Positions 35,600 to 48,600 of a stretch of 64,000 nucleotides of DNA are shown one piece after another. This DNA comes from Sipunculus nudus. Lineage: Eukaryota > Annelida > Sipuncula > Golfingiida > Sipunculidae. Position 1 is the stretch's first letter; every line of letters starts with the position of its first letter. Both the position numbers and the translations under genes were made by a program. Below the pieces are notes generated by a model. That model did not search any database, was not told the origin of the DNA, and worked only from the letters and a program-made list of their open reading frames with translations. The stretch covers positions 47,748,159 through 47,812,158 of the forward strand of contig CM049313.1 in NCBI GenBank assembly GCA_026874595.1. Reading direction: 5' to 3'.

Positions 35600-35990
35600 T
35601 ACCGGCTTCGGAGGCCCAGGGGTAGAGCACAGGACTCAAAGCCAGGAGATGGTGAGTTCGAATCTCGGCCGAGGCGGTGAGATATTTAACGGTAAACCCG
35701 CTACCAGGATGAGCGCTCTGGAGGCTGAATGGGAAGGCCGTGCCCAACGACCGTGTTTCACTCACAAACGAGTGTGTTTTTCGGGGGTTTCCCGTCGGTA
35801 TGACCCAGTTATGGGGACGATTACATACCAAGGGCCCGCACGTGCAGTAGTCACCTGGCCTGGTTAACACCAGGATTTAACATCAAAGGAATCGTGCGAT
35901 GCTGCCCCGTCACGACGCCCGAAAGCGGAATGGAATTCTGCAGATGTACATAGCCCGATTCAGCTAGCATTTAAAATGGGTCGGTTATGT
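35600..35990 (+). mobile_element. tRNA-headed SINE
   Basis: 35605-35675 resembles a tRNA. GCTTCGG (35605-35611) pairs with CCGAGGC (35669-35675) over seven positions with one G-T wobble, and GAGTTCGAATC (35654-35664) fits the pol III B box. An A-box-like GGGGTAGAGCAC lies about 30 nt upstream of it. The D and anticodon arms do not fold, so it is not a working tRNA. A ~300-bp unrelated body follows, ending in a short A/TA-rich tail. The SINE family was not identified. Confidence 0.65.
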
Positions 35991-35994
35991 CCAA

Positions 35995-38230
35995 CAAAAA
36001 ATATATATCAAACATTTTCAGCAAGAAACATAGGAAAAATAGAGTTTCCTCGCACAATTGTGTTTCATTGGCTTACTTGTCATGTCCGTCTGTTCTCCTA
36101 GTGGCATCTAAAGTTCGCCTTTAAGACGTTTATCAGTACAGATGTTATGTATTGTCGTGTGATCGACTGGTTGAGGAAGGTATAACACTTGTCGGTGCCT
36201 CCAAGATAAGCAGACGCGTAAACGATGATTAAGGAATTTATTACCATCAGTCTTCGTTATAACTGAAAATAAATGTTCAATGTACATAGAGCTAACATTC
36301 AAATATGCATTGCATGTTTTATCAATCAATCTGGGACCTCAGTAAGACATGCATTTTACTTTATAATCCATTATTTTACCGCTAATAAATGTATCATTTT
36401 CTCGCGGTCCATATTTATCTGCATATTTGGAACTGCTTGTAGACAGCAGATGAAACTAGTGCTCAAAACCTTTTTTTTTTTTTTGGGGGGGGGGAGAAAT
36501 CAAATATATAATTACAGGAGGAAATGTGATTAAGGATTCACATACCAAGAAGCACACCAACAAAGTGTAAAATATGACTTGTTTATCTCCCCTAAAAAAT
36601 GCTAACATAATGGGGAAGGGGGGGGGGGGGGAGGACTGTAAACAAGATCGAGGTTTTATTACATAACATTCTACTCAGTATATGAGGTTAAGGAAAAAGG
36701 AACTATTTATTAAACTAAAGATTTGACCAATCCTAAAGCGAACAATGCAGTCAATACCGAGCTCGGAGGTTATGGCGCCACCAACATGTGGCCCGTCCAG
36801 CAAGCCAGCAGAAAATAAGGAATTTTCGTCACGGAAGTGTATACATATAATATATATATAAATGTATATATTATATATATATATATATATTTATATATAC
36901 TTATATATATTATTTATATATTTGTGTGTGTGTTCAAGAAAAAATATATTCACAGAGCTTTTAATCAGAAAATAATACACAAACACAAAGGACGCGTATC
37001 GTCAATACGTATCGGATATCACTTTAAGTGTATTGCAAATTGTAACTGAATAGACTGACCGATACTGAGCCCTAACAATTATTATTCAATGTTAACCATT
37101 ATATTGTAAACACAATTGTTCAATGAAAAATAAAATAAAAATACATGGGATAACGGTCTAAATAAAAAAATACATTAAATTATAGGGGAATTTTTTTCAT
37201 TGAAAAATAATAAAATATACAGGAAGCATATGGGTCATCCCTGCATCTACATATTTGTTCTGATCCATCTTTCAGGTTCTAAGATAGAAAGCCATTACCC
37301 AAAACCTTGACCTTAATCCCCAAATACACGTGCAACTTGACTTCTTGTAACTTTCATACTACAGTCTGGGATCCCAATATATACCCCACTCCAACTAACA
37401 TTTTCGCAATTTGCATATTACACTAAAACTATTAAAAGTATCGCTACCAAAATGGCCACTACACTCCTGCTTTATAAATGACACATGCCTGTAAAAGTTT
37501 TAAATGTCTATGCCAAATGGTGTATCTTGAAACATAGCCTTAATGAATAGAGTCACTTATCTCAGATGGTTCCAATTAAGTAAATTCAAAAGGTTTACAA
37601 CAGTTATGTTGGGAACAAGATCCGGTTATAACTTTTTTATCTATGTGTCTGTCCCCCTTACGGATAAAAAGAAAAATCGACATTCTGTAAAAACGCACTT
37701 TTTGACCCCTGTGACCTTAAAAAAACGATCAGCGTCACTGAAACTGGGTCAAATTAATTTGACAGAAGTAAGATATATCCTGAGTAAGTATCAATCATGT
37801 AAATGAATAATGTCAAAAACAATTGTTTCAAACTATGGATAGATGGAGATAATTTTAGCTATAATTGTTCATACAGACTTAATGGTTAATCTGTCAGAAT
37901 AACTTTACACAGGAATTGCGGGTGAAAAAGAAAGAGGAGCTCGGCAGTTTACTAAGTCTCTAGTGTTTTTGTCATATTTATTCCCAAGATGAGGAATTAT
38001 TAGGTGAATCAATTAAATAATCGGTTATTAATTACTGATTTAGTCAGGTTGTTACACCATGATAAAATAAAAACTGATGAATATTGGAATTCGCGTGCAT
38101 TCAACATTTATTAAAGTATTTTGATATAAATTAAAAGAAGAAACTTAAGAATATTTCATTTCAGTAGGCTGTTTTAATCATTAACTATATCGATCAATTA
38201 TAAATATAAGAAAATCCAAAAGGTCCGACT
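35995..38230. other. Non-coding stretch
   Basis: It includes a 13-nt-class G tract near 36619, a G run near 36485, and an interrupted (TA)n region at 36840-36925. A short minus-strand frame near 36108-36329 has no recognisable similarity. Confidence 0.4.
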
Positions 38231-38234
38231 CGCA

Positions 38235-38630
38235 GTGACACATACCGTGGTTGCCTTTTTGTTCGCGAGGGTTTCAAATTCGCGATATTCACACTAGGAG
38301 AATTATGGCGAAAATAAAACTTTTGCGAAATAAGAGGTGCCATCCTCGAAGGCAAAGTTGATAAGTAAAAGGTTGTCATTTTGAATAAGAATAGATTGTG
38401 CATGTTCATAGACTGTTATTTAAGTAATATCAGATCTTTACAATATTTGTTGTTTCTTAAATTTTGTGCACATAATATTTTTAATAATTAATTCACATAA
38501 TAATGGTTATACTCTGTGTAAAGGTTTTTTTGTATCGTGAGATCGCGAAACCCTCGCATCCCCCGCAAAACAATTAAAAGTGAATGTCGCGAAATTTTAA
38601 CCTCGCGAAAATGAAGCTAAATACAGCATC
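38235..38630. repeat. TTCGCGA-rich inverted-repeat element
   Basis: The left part has GTTCGCGAGGGTTTCAAATT and TTCGCGATATTCAC; the right part, inverted, has TTTTCGCGAGGTTAAAATTT and CGCGACATTCAC. The two halves face each other around an AT-rich centre. It looks like a short MITE-type element, but the outer ends and target duplication are not resolved. Confidence 0.5.
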
Positions 38631-38639
38631 ACCTACCCG

Positions 38640-39890
38640 TAAACATGTATGAGAAATTCGTCCCTGAAGATATGTTATTTACCCATAACAATAGGTAGTT
38701 CGAGCCATGACAAAATTTTATAATTTCCCTAGTCTCAAATTAAACCTTGTGATGTCCTTTAATTTCCTGTATCACCAACTTCACGACCGCTTCTGTTGAA
38801 AGCGAAGCTTCAATCTCTGTCAGCTGTGGCGCCCTCATGCGGCGGTAAACTTCAAGAAACCGGTTACAAAGAGAGAAAAAAAATCAGTAGTATGATACGT
38901 GGCTGTATTCATTTATTTTTTTCCCTAAATATCATCTACAAAAGTTCTGAAAAAAATGCCCCTAAAATCAGTCCTAAACAAGCATTTGGACAACATGTCT
39001 ATGATTTACAACATGTTAAAGAAATATTTGACTGATACTGACAAATTTGTTTGAGGTTATGCTAAGCATAGATAACAATCATACAATGGGAGGTTTTAGG
39101 GGCATAGGGGGTCAATATTTTGGGATTTTTTATTCAGAGAGGATGGTCAGTGTTATAATCCCCCTACTATTCATGGCATCATGTTTTATATTTATTGAAC
39201 ATGAAATATATTGAAAATTAGAAATACAGACTTTGGGTCTATATCTGAATTTACTATTGAATATTACATATCTAAACCCTTTACACTCACAAGAATACGA
39301 CTTTACTGGTTAGAGTTTGCTGGAGTCACAGTCTGACCTACAATGCACCGGGGCTTCTAAATACACTAGCAGGGTAAGTTTAAATATAGTGAAGAGGACA
39401 ATGTATTATGTTAAAGTATGTTGGATAAAAATTGTTTCAAGATAAATTACATAAACATGGATTTTTAAATGGTAAGGACTTTACGGAATAAGTAATATTT
39501 TGTAAACATGCGCATGTGAAATGTAAACAGAAGGAGTTTCTTTGAAATGTAAGATATTTGATTTCGAAGTTTGACACTTGAGACAAGTAGTGCAGCATTT
39601 CCGAATAGAAGCGACCTCTGGCGGAGGGATGGATAGGACTTGTACTAAAATTGGGAAGTAAAGACATGAAAAAATGAAAAACACGAAAAGTAAACATGAA
39701 AAACCAGGCCCCCTCCATCTCACGTCCAAAAGAACACACTGTTGTCGCCAAAGGTCTGACGTTAATATTGAAACACACACCACCAAGACTAAATTTTTGC
39801 AAACTGTTGACAGAATTTAAAACAAAATAATTACACTGGCACATAATGATTGAATTTGCTTCTGAATATCAAATGGGACAGATCTCTAGC
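38640..39890. other. Non-coding stretch
   Basis: No recognisable gene. A 135-residue minus-strand frame (39437-39844) is composed of low-similarity sequence and is judged to be chance. Confidence 0.4.
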
Positions 39891-39894
39891 TAAA

Positions 39895-40312
39895 CAGGGG
39901 TGCAGCCAAAAGGGGGGGGGCAGGGGCCATAGTTTTGATTAATTTTCTAAACACAATAAATTGCACTTGCAGTTATTAATTTATTGATAATTTATTGATA
40001 ATTCTATATTTCATCCTGCATTAATATTAACTATACTACTATATACCCTCAGTCGTTTTGACAAATATTGAAAACATGGACAGTGCAGTAAATTTCTTTT
40101 TTTAATATTTTTCACAATTTTGTTTTTTTGTTATTTGTAAAATAGGAGGTTTTAAAGATATGTGCCCAAAAACATTACAATGTCAATATCAAGGGAAAGT
40201 GAATTATTAACTCTCTCTCTCTTATTCACATATATATATGTATATAAATAAATCTTCATTTGCCCTATAATGTTCGGCTCCCTCCCCTCTCTCAATTCTG
40301 GCTACGCCCCTG
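39895..40312. mobile_element. 418-bp MITE with CAGGGG ends
   Basis: The left end is CAGGGGTGCAGCCA and the right end TGGCTACGCCCCTG. CTAAA precedes the left end (39890-39894) and recurs one base after the right end (40314-40318), probably a 5-bp duplication with one extra base. It is the third member of the CAGGGG-ended group in the window. The interior is AT-rich with a (TA)n block near 40230. Confidence 0.7.
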
Positions 40313-42815
40313 ACTAAATGTAATTGCTTCTTCCAGGAGGGAATGCGAGCAATTCCTTTTAGTGTGTGTGCGTGTGTGTTTGTTCATATTATAGCTCGCG
40401 CAATCATGATCGAAATCTCACAAAATTTTCAGGGCATTTCTGGAATGAGCTAATGAAGAATCGACTAGATTTTGGTGTTGATCCGCCTCAAGATCTGATT
40501 CATGGAAGGCCTTCAAGCATGATCAAAAATGTAAAGTGACTTACGCAATAATGAACCTTGGAATATGGGCCGAATAAGAGAATGTAAACACATTTTACTA
40601 GTGCATCCTCCATTATGGACATACCACATGGCGAGGGCCTGCATTCCTGCAAATGCATATTTATAAATTTGAAATATATTTGTTACTGGACTCGATAGTT
40701 GGACTTTGTTTTAAACGCCTTAGACTCGAAATGGACTTGGACTCGAATTTTTGGACTCGGACTTGAATAGTGTAGACTCGGAGTTGCACTTAGGACACGG
40801 ATTGTCTGGACATGACATCAACACTAATATTTGAGGTCTAGTCAAAAACCTAGCAGAAAAAAAAATTTCGACGGTGCTGCACTCTGTTCGACCCAAAACA
40901 TTTTGACCAAAATATTGATATAGGAATAAAACATATAATTCCCCATAAGCCTATTACGTTGAGAGAAGAGAAGCTTAATTAAGATGCCTGCCTGGATTTC
41001 ACATTCCTTCGGTTTCATATGAAGTCTTGGTTCATGCAGTAGTTAACAACGTGTGTTTTTTTAAACATTTTGCACTGGCGGAATGGCGTTATCGAAATCG
41101 TTAGCTCGTCAGCGCCTAAAACCGTTCAAAAACCGTTGTTCAATGCAACGTTTGATCACTTGATAAACTAGAAATCTGTATCCCAGTGGATACATGCCTG
41201 CACCATGCGAGCACAATGTTCGGCGAATATAATGGACACCGTCACTCCGAGGTGCTGGCTCGACCGTAACCTGAACATGTGACCGAGCCACGATATGCGG
41301 AGCTTGTAGCTAGACCTTCTGTATGTTCACTTATATCTTTTGCCCATATTCCCAGGTTAACTCGTGCATAAGTGACCGTACATTTGTGAATATTCTTAGA
41401 TGACGCTCCAGCAACCGGAAAAGATGCTTAAACAAAACCAAAATCTAATCGAAAGTTCCATGGCTCATTTGCGTCATGCCCTGAAATTTTATCAGATTCC
41501 TTTCATGACTTCGTCTGTTATGTTGCAAAATATTATTATGAAGTCATATATCGCGGGCATATCATTCAGAGCAATACCTGATGGAAACAGCGGTTTCGGT
41601 TACCATGTATTTTTGTAGGTGTTTTCCTGCTAAACTGGGCCGTCCCGGCACTGCAGATGCCCAAATACAAAACTATACCTGTACCAAAATCCATTTTTCA
41701 GCTACCATGAAGGTCAGTAATGTTGAGCTATGGACAGAAAGTACGATTACTACCATAAGTATATGTAAATAAATGTATATACAGCATGATCCCCTTGGAC
41801 AGAAAGTATTAATATATAAGAATAAAATTTATGTACGTAAGGATTTTTTTTTAGAACCATGCTTATACCGCTATTATGGGAGGATAAAGAGATGTACAAT
41901 ACGTGTATGGATATAACAAAATGCAAACAGAAGTTAAAATTTAGTAATCTTAATTGAAACTCATCTCGTAAACATCGGTATTTATACCGAGTCTTGGCCG
42001 AAATTTTTATCTTCCTGTATCTCGAAGGCATGCAGAAGATGCCACCAAGCTGTTTCATGAGATTGCTATCACTATATTAAAGTAAATACATGTATAGTAA
42101 TTGTTACAAAAGTGTAACGTGTGGAGATTTTTTCTTATTAGAATGGTACATGCACCTGATTTCAATAAAAAAAACACGAAGAATATACACTGGTACTATG
42201 TGGGTTAGGTTCGATTCTGTAAAATCAGGTGATAAATTTTTCATTTTATTTTATGGAAGGGATAAGCAGTGTTCAGGTATAATATCATATAAAGCAAGCT
42301 AACAAGATAACGTCACATTTTTCCCACAAGTGAAATACTTTATATCATAAAATGAGTGGTCCCAGTAGCCCGTAGTGTATAATAAAAAATATAAATGAAT
42401 AAAAAAATATAACTTAATTATATTATGGAATAGTCCTCACCCTTCATTGACCATTGGGGTTTGCAAAATGCAGGTGGATCCAGTTTCGGAGACGGCAGCT
42501 CATCATTGTTGCTGTATATGGTTTGTTGTAGAATTAAGGCAAACAGATCATTCATATCTATCTGGAGACGAACTAGAACACATATACATTTACCAACAAA
42601 AAATATTTGCGGGATTATGCCCTATTAAGCTGAATAATTAATAATTTTAATATTTCCCCATTGGGTGCCCTATTTCTTTTGTGCTGCAAGGTCCTCCACG
42701 CCTGTGACGCTTTTTCAGGAGGCACCTCGGGGGTTTTCACTGGCCTCTAAGACCGTGGCCAGGGTGCATGTCCTGCCCAAAAGGCATTTCCGTGCCATTC
42801 GCGGTCACGCGGGTC
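40313..42815. other. Non-coding stretch
   Basis: The only structure I can point to is a short, degenerate GGACTCG/GGACTTG repeat at about 40690-40800. The block around 41570-42010 shares loose similarity with 45210-45560 ('GTACCTGATGGAAAC', 'CATCTCGTA'), an old dispersed repeat. No gene is recognised. Confidence 0.4.
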
Positions 42816-42819
42816 CACT

Positions 42820-44230
42820 ATAATCCCCATTGATTCCCCATATCCATTGTTACGCCTCTAAAGGAATTTTCTCTCTCATAAGGAAGTAATTTTTTTTACC
42901 AAAGACCACATGACTCCGCTTTCAATGCGAGGGCTTTTCAGTTTGGTCAACACTGGGCAGTGAGTCTAGTGGTGTGACTATTGTTTGACAAATTTTTTAT
43001 GGGTTACAGGTATGTTGATTTTGATACATTCAAAAATATCTTTCCAAGAAAACCATGTTTTCAAAAGTACGGCCAAGTCATGTGTTTTAATGATTATTTT
43101 TCAAAAAGAGGGCCACAATCTAATTATCATTCAGGTTGGGGTGGAGGGGGGGGGGGGGGGGGGGTCACAGACATTTGTTTAATTCCGTTGTCTGTAGGGA
43201 CGGGGACACATGTATAAAATATATTACCCGTACATCTATAAATTGATGATTAACTACAATCTGTAGTGAGGGCGTACAGACCTCCATCAGAATATCCGTT
43301 AATATCAGTCATGTGTTCACGTGTATGCATTTCATATGTGAACATTGTCATGCTTCAGTATCACGAGTTCGTTTTGCGAGTGGCAGAATAAATAAATACG
43401 AATGGGTGGCTTCCACACGGGGACAAAGGAATGGTCTTTTGCCATAATGGTTTATAATAATATATATATTGTAGTGATTCTTATTACCCCCAAAATTAAA
43501 TGGACTCTTGATATGTCTTTATCCTAATCCTCTACAAATGTTCAGCAAAACATTTTTCGCCTGGCACCCCTTTACAGGAGGCGACCTGTAATCCTAACTG
43601 AACCCCATTACCATTATATCGCCTGTTAAGGAATTTTACTCCGTCAAAAGGAAGTAAAGATTTAAAATTCAAGCGCGGAATACAATCTTTGAATAGGGAA
43701 CACTTTCCGTTGAGTGGACACAAAGAGCTGAGACCCTTTATACGATCACCGTTTTATAGGTTTACAGGTATATGTTGATTTTTATACATTCAGAAGTATC
43801 TTTCCATGATAACCATGCTTTAAACAGGTCGGCCGATTTATTGGTTGTTTGAAAAAGTGTTTTCAAAAGGAAGTCCCCGGGGGGGGGGGGGGGGGGGGGT
43901 CGCACACACTTCTAAGGGTCCTCAATCTCTTTGGGACTTTGAAACCCCTGAGTCTACTAAACAGTCGTTCGTTCAAACGTGCACGTTTCATGTAAAACAT
44001 TATCATGGTTCAGAAATACGGGTTCATCAGGCGAGTGGCAAAACACCTGCATACGAATGGCCGACTTCTAGTCGGGGACAAAGGCCCCTTATAATTATTC
44101 CTTTGTGGAATTGTGATTATGGCACTTAAGAAAAAAAATTATTATGGCGATTCCGATTACCTCCAAAAATGTAATGGATTACGGATGCAGTTTTACTTTA
44201 CCCCTCTACAAATTTTCAGCAAATCTGTAT
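42820..44230. repeat. Diverged tandem duplication, ~770-bp unit
   Basis: Unit 1 (about 42830-43595) and unit 2 (about 43600-44227) share, in order, 'AAGGAATTTT' with 'AAGGAAGTAA', 'TTACAGGTAT...GTTGATTTT' with 'ATCTTTCCA', a poly-G tract (43146-43164 and 43879-43899), 'GTCGGGGACAAAGG' and 'CTCTACAAATNTTCAGCAAA'. The copies have drifted strongly in between. No coding sequence is shared. Confidence 0.7.
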
Positions 44231-45660
44231 ATTACATTTTGCGTTAATTTGCTGAAAGACAATACAACGAACCAAGGCTGAAGTGGTTTTTTTTGCTAAA
44301 TGCTTTTTTATCGAAATATATCAATCTGCTGTCTTTTTATCTGGGAGAGTTGTCAATTTTGCATCAGACCTGCTTATTCCATGACAATTTACAGTACTTA
44401 AATTTAATACTGTTGGAATATATTTTTCTGGGCCTATCTTTTTCACATTGGCAGTTATACGTTTCGTGTACAAGAGACTTCAACGACATATGCATGTGTA
44501 TACAAATAACGCATGTGTCTGTTAACATGCCTTAGACTATACCTTCAACTGACAACACTGAATAAACATCGTGTTTCACGATGTCGCCTGAGCTTCAACT
44601 AATACAAATCAACTTTCATGTGATTTCACGGTAGAATGCTTCTTTATACAATCGTTATATCTATGATATTTCCCAAACAATAAAGCTGTCGGACCATGTT
44701 GTTTATATCGGGGGAAAAACTTCTCACTTAAAAATTCGTACACGCTTTATATGCCTCATGTCTCTTTCCAGATTTATTTTTTGAGTGTTTTCTGGAATAG
44801 ATAATTTTTCTTTCTATGTTGATATTTCGGGGAAGATGTTCCTGGAGAATTCTAGGAGAAGTAATCTTTGTATCATATAAGTGAAACACATGACAAAAAG
44901 TTCCGCAAAAACCTTAGGATTAAAAAAAGCGTCCTTTAGTTCCTATCAGCTCATTATAAAAATATGCATCAGACAGAGCCGTGGATTTTCCACAGGTGCA
45001 GCTAGTTATAAATAAATATGCAGTCTTTGGTGACCTGAACTATCTAAAAAACGTGAACATGCCATCCATAATCCATAACTGAAAAATCTATTCTTCAGTA
45101 TGATATGAATGCTCAGATTTCTTACAGAAACAGGCACACACACACACACGCATCCACACTGTGAGCTCAAAATTTATATTACGAAGAAAATATGAATCGC
45201 CCCAGTACCTGATGGAAACGGTTCAGATATTATTTGTTTCCCGCTTTTCTAGTAGACGGCGGCACTAGTACAAGGGAACTATAGTTTTCATCTGACATAG
45301 GGCCGTCTCCATCACATGGCCATACAGTGTTAATATTTAATGTTATATTAATGACTTAAAAATCAATATTTAAGAATGGGATTTAATGTCTGCATAGAAG
45401 GCATACACGGAAATTTCATAAGACCCGTGTAAATATACCGCTTGCATGGGAAATAAACAGTGGTACACGAATATCTTGACCGTTACAAAATGTAGACAAA
45501 AGTTAAACGCAGTAATTTCTCTTGAATTGCATCTCGTATCTGTATATGCAGGCCAAGGAAAAGAGAAGAATCACGGTGATAAACTATGGCGCCATCACCT
45601 TGAATGATTAAATTCAAGTAATTGCTATGTAAGAGGCGCAGAAATTTATTAACAAGACTG
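44231..45660. other. Non-coding stretch
   Basis: AT-rich, with a (CA)n tract near 45135. No gene is recognised. Confidence 0.4.
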
Positions 45661-45662
45661 GC

Positions 45663-48600
45663 ATACCTGATTTTTAGCTCAGCTGACTGAAAGTCATCTC
45701 TTTGTCCGTCGTCCATCTGTCTGTCGTCTCTCCGTTAACAGGGAACAAATTGTAACCACTGAACGTAGAATCTTCTTGTTTAACATCCAAGGAGTTCCAT
45801 GGAAAATCACCTTGGAAACCAGTAATTCGGTCTCTGTTACCCATATCGTCTGATATATGGGACTCAAAAATACCCCCAGAATAAAAAAAAAATATATACA
45901 AAGGCTCGAATATCTGAACATCTGAACAATTAATACATTGATCAACAAGATTCTTTGCATGCATATTGATCATGGAGTGTTTCATCATTTCCTGTAGGCT
46001 GGTTTTTAGCTCAGATGACTGAAAGTGATAGTGATCAACCTTTGTCCGGCGTCTGTCCGTCTAGCTGTCCGTCTGTCAGTCCGTCCATTAACCAGGCATA
46101 AATCGTAACCGCTGGTCCTGGAATCTTCTAACTTAACATCCAGAGAGGTCCATGGGAAATCTTGTTAGAAACCTGAAATTAGGTCTCTGTTACAAATATT
46201 CTTCGAGCTATGGGGCTCCGAAGTACCCCCCGAATAATGAAAAATATGATACAAAAGGTCCAGTATCTGTACAACTAATGCATTGATCACCATGATTCTT
46301 TGCATGGATATTGATCATGGAGTGTTTCATCAATTTCTGCAGATTGGTAGCGCCACCTGTTTTTTTTTATTTTTGCATAATTTTTTTCTCTATTTTTGAG
46401 ACCTTAAAAGATGCCTTCATCTGTTAAAAGTTTACAAATCGTAACAACTGAACCTAGAAACTCCTTTCTTTACCTGCAGGGAGGCCCACAAAAAGTCTCC
46501 TTGGAAACATGGAGTGTTTCATCATCGACACCTGCGTTTTTTTTAATTTTTACGCATTTTTACTATTTTTGATACCTTCAAAAACCTAAAATTAGATCTC
46601 TGTTACCCAAAACCTCTGAGCTATGGGGCTTCGAAGTACCCCTCAGAATAATGGAAAATTTGACACAAAAGCTCAATAATCTCAACAACTAAAGCTCCAA
46701 TAACTGAAGAACTAATTGATCACCATGATTCTTTGAATGCATATTGATCATGGAGTGTTTCATCATCGACACCTGCGTTTTTTTTTAATTTTTACGCATT
46801 TTTACTATTTTTGAAACCTTCAAAAACCTAAAATTAGATCTCTGTTACCCAAAACCTCTGAGCTATGGGGCTTCGAAGTACCCCTCAGAAAAATGGAAAA
46901 TTTGATACAAAAGCTCAATAATCTCAACAACTGATACGTTGATCACCATGATTCTTTGCATGCATATGGAGTGTTTCATCAGTTCCTTCAGACTGGTGGC
47001 GCCACCTTGATTTTTTAATTTTTTTACAGATTTTTCCCTTTATTCTTGAGACCTTTAATGATGTGGTCTTCTGTTAACAGGACCTGAAATAAGGTCTCTA
47101 TTACCCATGTTCTCCAAGCTATGAGGCTTATAAGCACCCCTCAGAATAATTGAAAATTTGATACCAAAGCATGGCACAAATCATAGCCATTGGACCTTGA
47201 ATCTTCTAACTTGACATCCTGAGAGTTTCTCAAAAGTTTTCAGAAACCTGAAATTAGGTCACTGTGACGTATATACTCCGAGTGACGGGGCATGTTTGAG
47301 CAACCCTGAAAAAAAATGCAAAATACACAAATTACCGGATTCATCAGGAAAGGCTGGTTGGATTGTCATCAGATTCGGTGTGCTTATGGGTCTTGATGAA
47401 CTTTGGCTAATATGCATGAACTATGATGCCACCTACATTTTCTTAATTAGTTGCCTGTTCAAGGACATATTGTCGAAATGTTAGTCGGCTGAGCGTCATG
47501 ACCCATGGGTCCCTTGTTCAAATGTTTACGCATTTCCCCCCCCCCCCCCCCCCCCCCAAATTTTGAGACTTTCAAAGCAGTAGTTGTCCGTTATCAAGGC
47601 TCAAATCGTAACCACTGGACCAAGAATCTTCGTACTTCACATCCAGGGAGGCCCCTAAAAGATCTCACTGGAAACCTGAAATTAGTTCTTTGTTACCCAT
47701 ATTCTTTGAGCTATGGGGCTCCGAGGTACCCCCGGGATAATCAGAAATTTGATACAAAAGCTCCAATAACTGAAGAACTAATTGATCACCAAGATTCTTT
47801 GAATGCATATTGATCATGGAGTGTTTCATCATCGACACCTACGTTTTTTTAATTTTTACGCATTTTTACTATTTTCGATACCTTCAAAGATATGGGTGCC
47901 TCTCTGTTACCCATATCCTCCGAGCTATGGGGCTCAGATGAACCCCTACCATCCCCAGAATAATTAAAAAATTGGTATAAAAAGCCTCAGTATCTGAACA
48001 ACTTATGTATTGATCACCATGATTCTTTGCATACATGTTCACCATGGAGTGTTTCATCATTTCCTGTATACTGGTGGCGACACCTGCGTTTTTTTTATTT
48101 TTATGCATTTTTACTATTTTTGATTCCTTCAAAGATGTGGGTGCGTATTAAAGGGGCACAAACTGAACCATTGGACCTAGAATCTGCTTTCTTAAAATCA
48201 AGGGAGGTCCATGAAAAATTTCATTGGAAACCTGTAATTAGGTCTATGTTACCCATATCCGGTGAGCTATAGCGCTCGAAAGTATCGCCTTGAATGATTA
48301 AAAATTCGATACAAAAGCTCCAGTATCTGAATGACTGGTGGCGCCACTTTGAATTTTCCAATTTTTAACGATTTTTTTCTCGATTTTTGAGACCTTCAAA
48401 GCAGCAGTTGTCCGTTAACCAGGCACGAAATGGTAATCACTGGACCTAGAATATTCTAACTTCACATCCAGGGAGGTCCTTGAAAAAATGTCTCTGGACA
48501 CCTGAAATTAGGTCTCTGTTACCCATATCCTCCGAGCTATTTGGCTCAGAAGTACTCCCCAGAATAATTAAAAAAATTGATACAAAAGGTCCAGTATCTG

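Noticed and set aside
35605..35675. Possible functional tRNA gene
   Set aside because: The acceptor stem and B box are present, but the D and anticodon arms do not pair and a SINE-like body follows. Treated as a SINE head.
39437..39844. 135-residue minus-strand open frame
   Set aside because: Two frames over the same bases are open, composition is low-complexity, and no motif or splice context supports coding.
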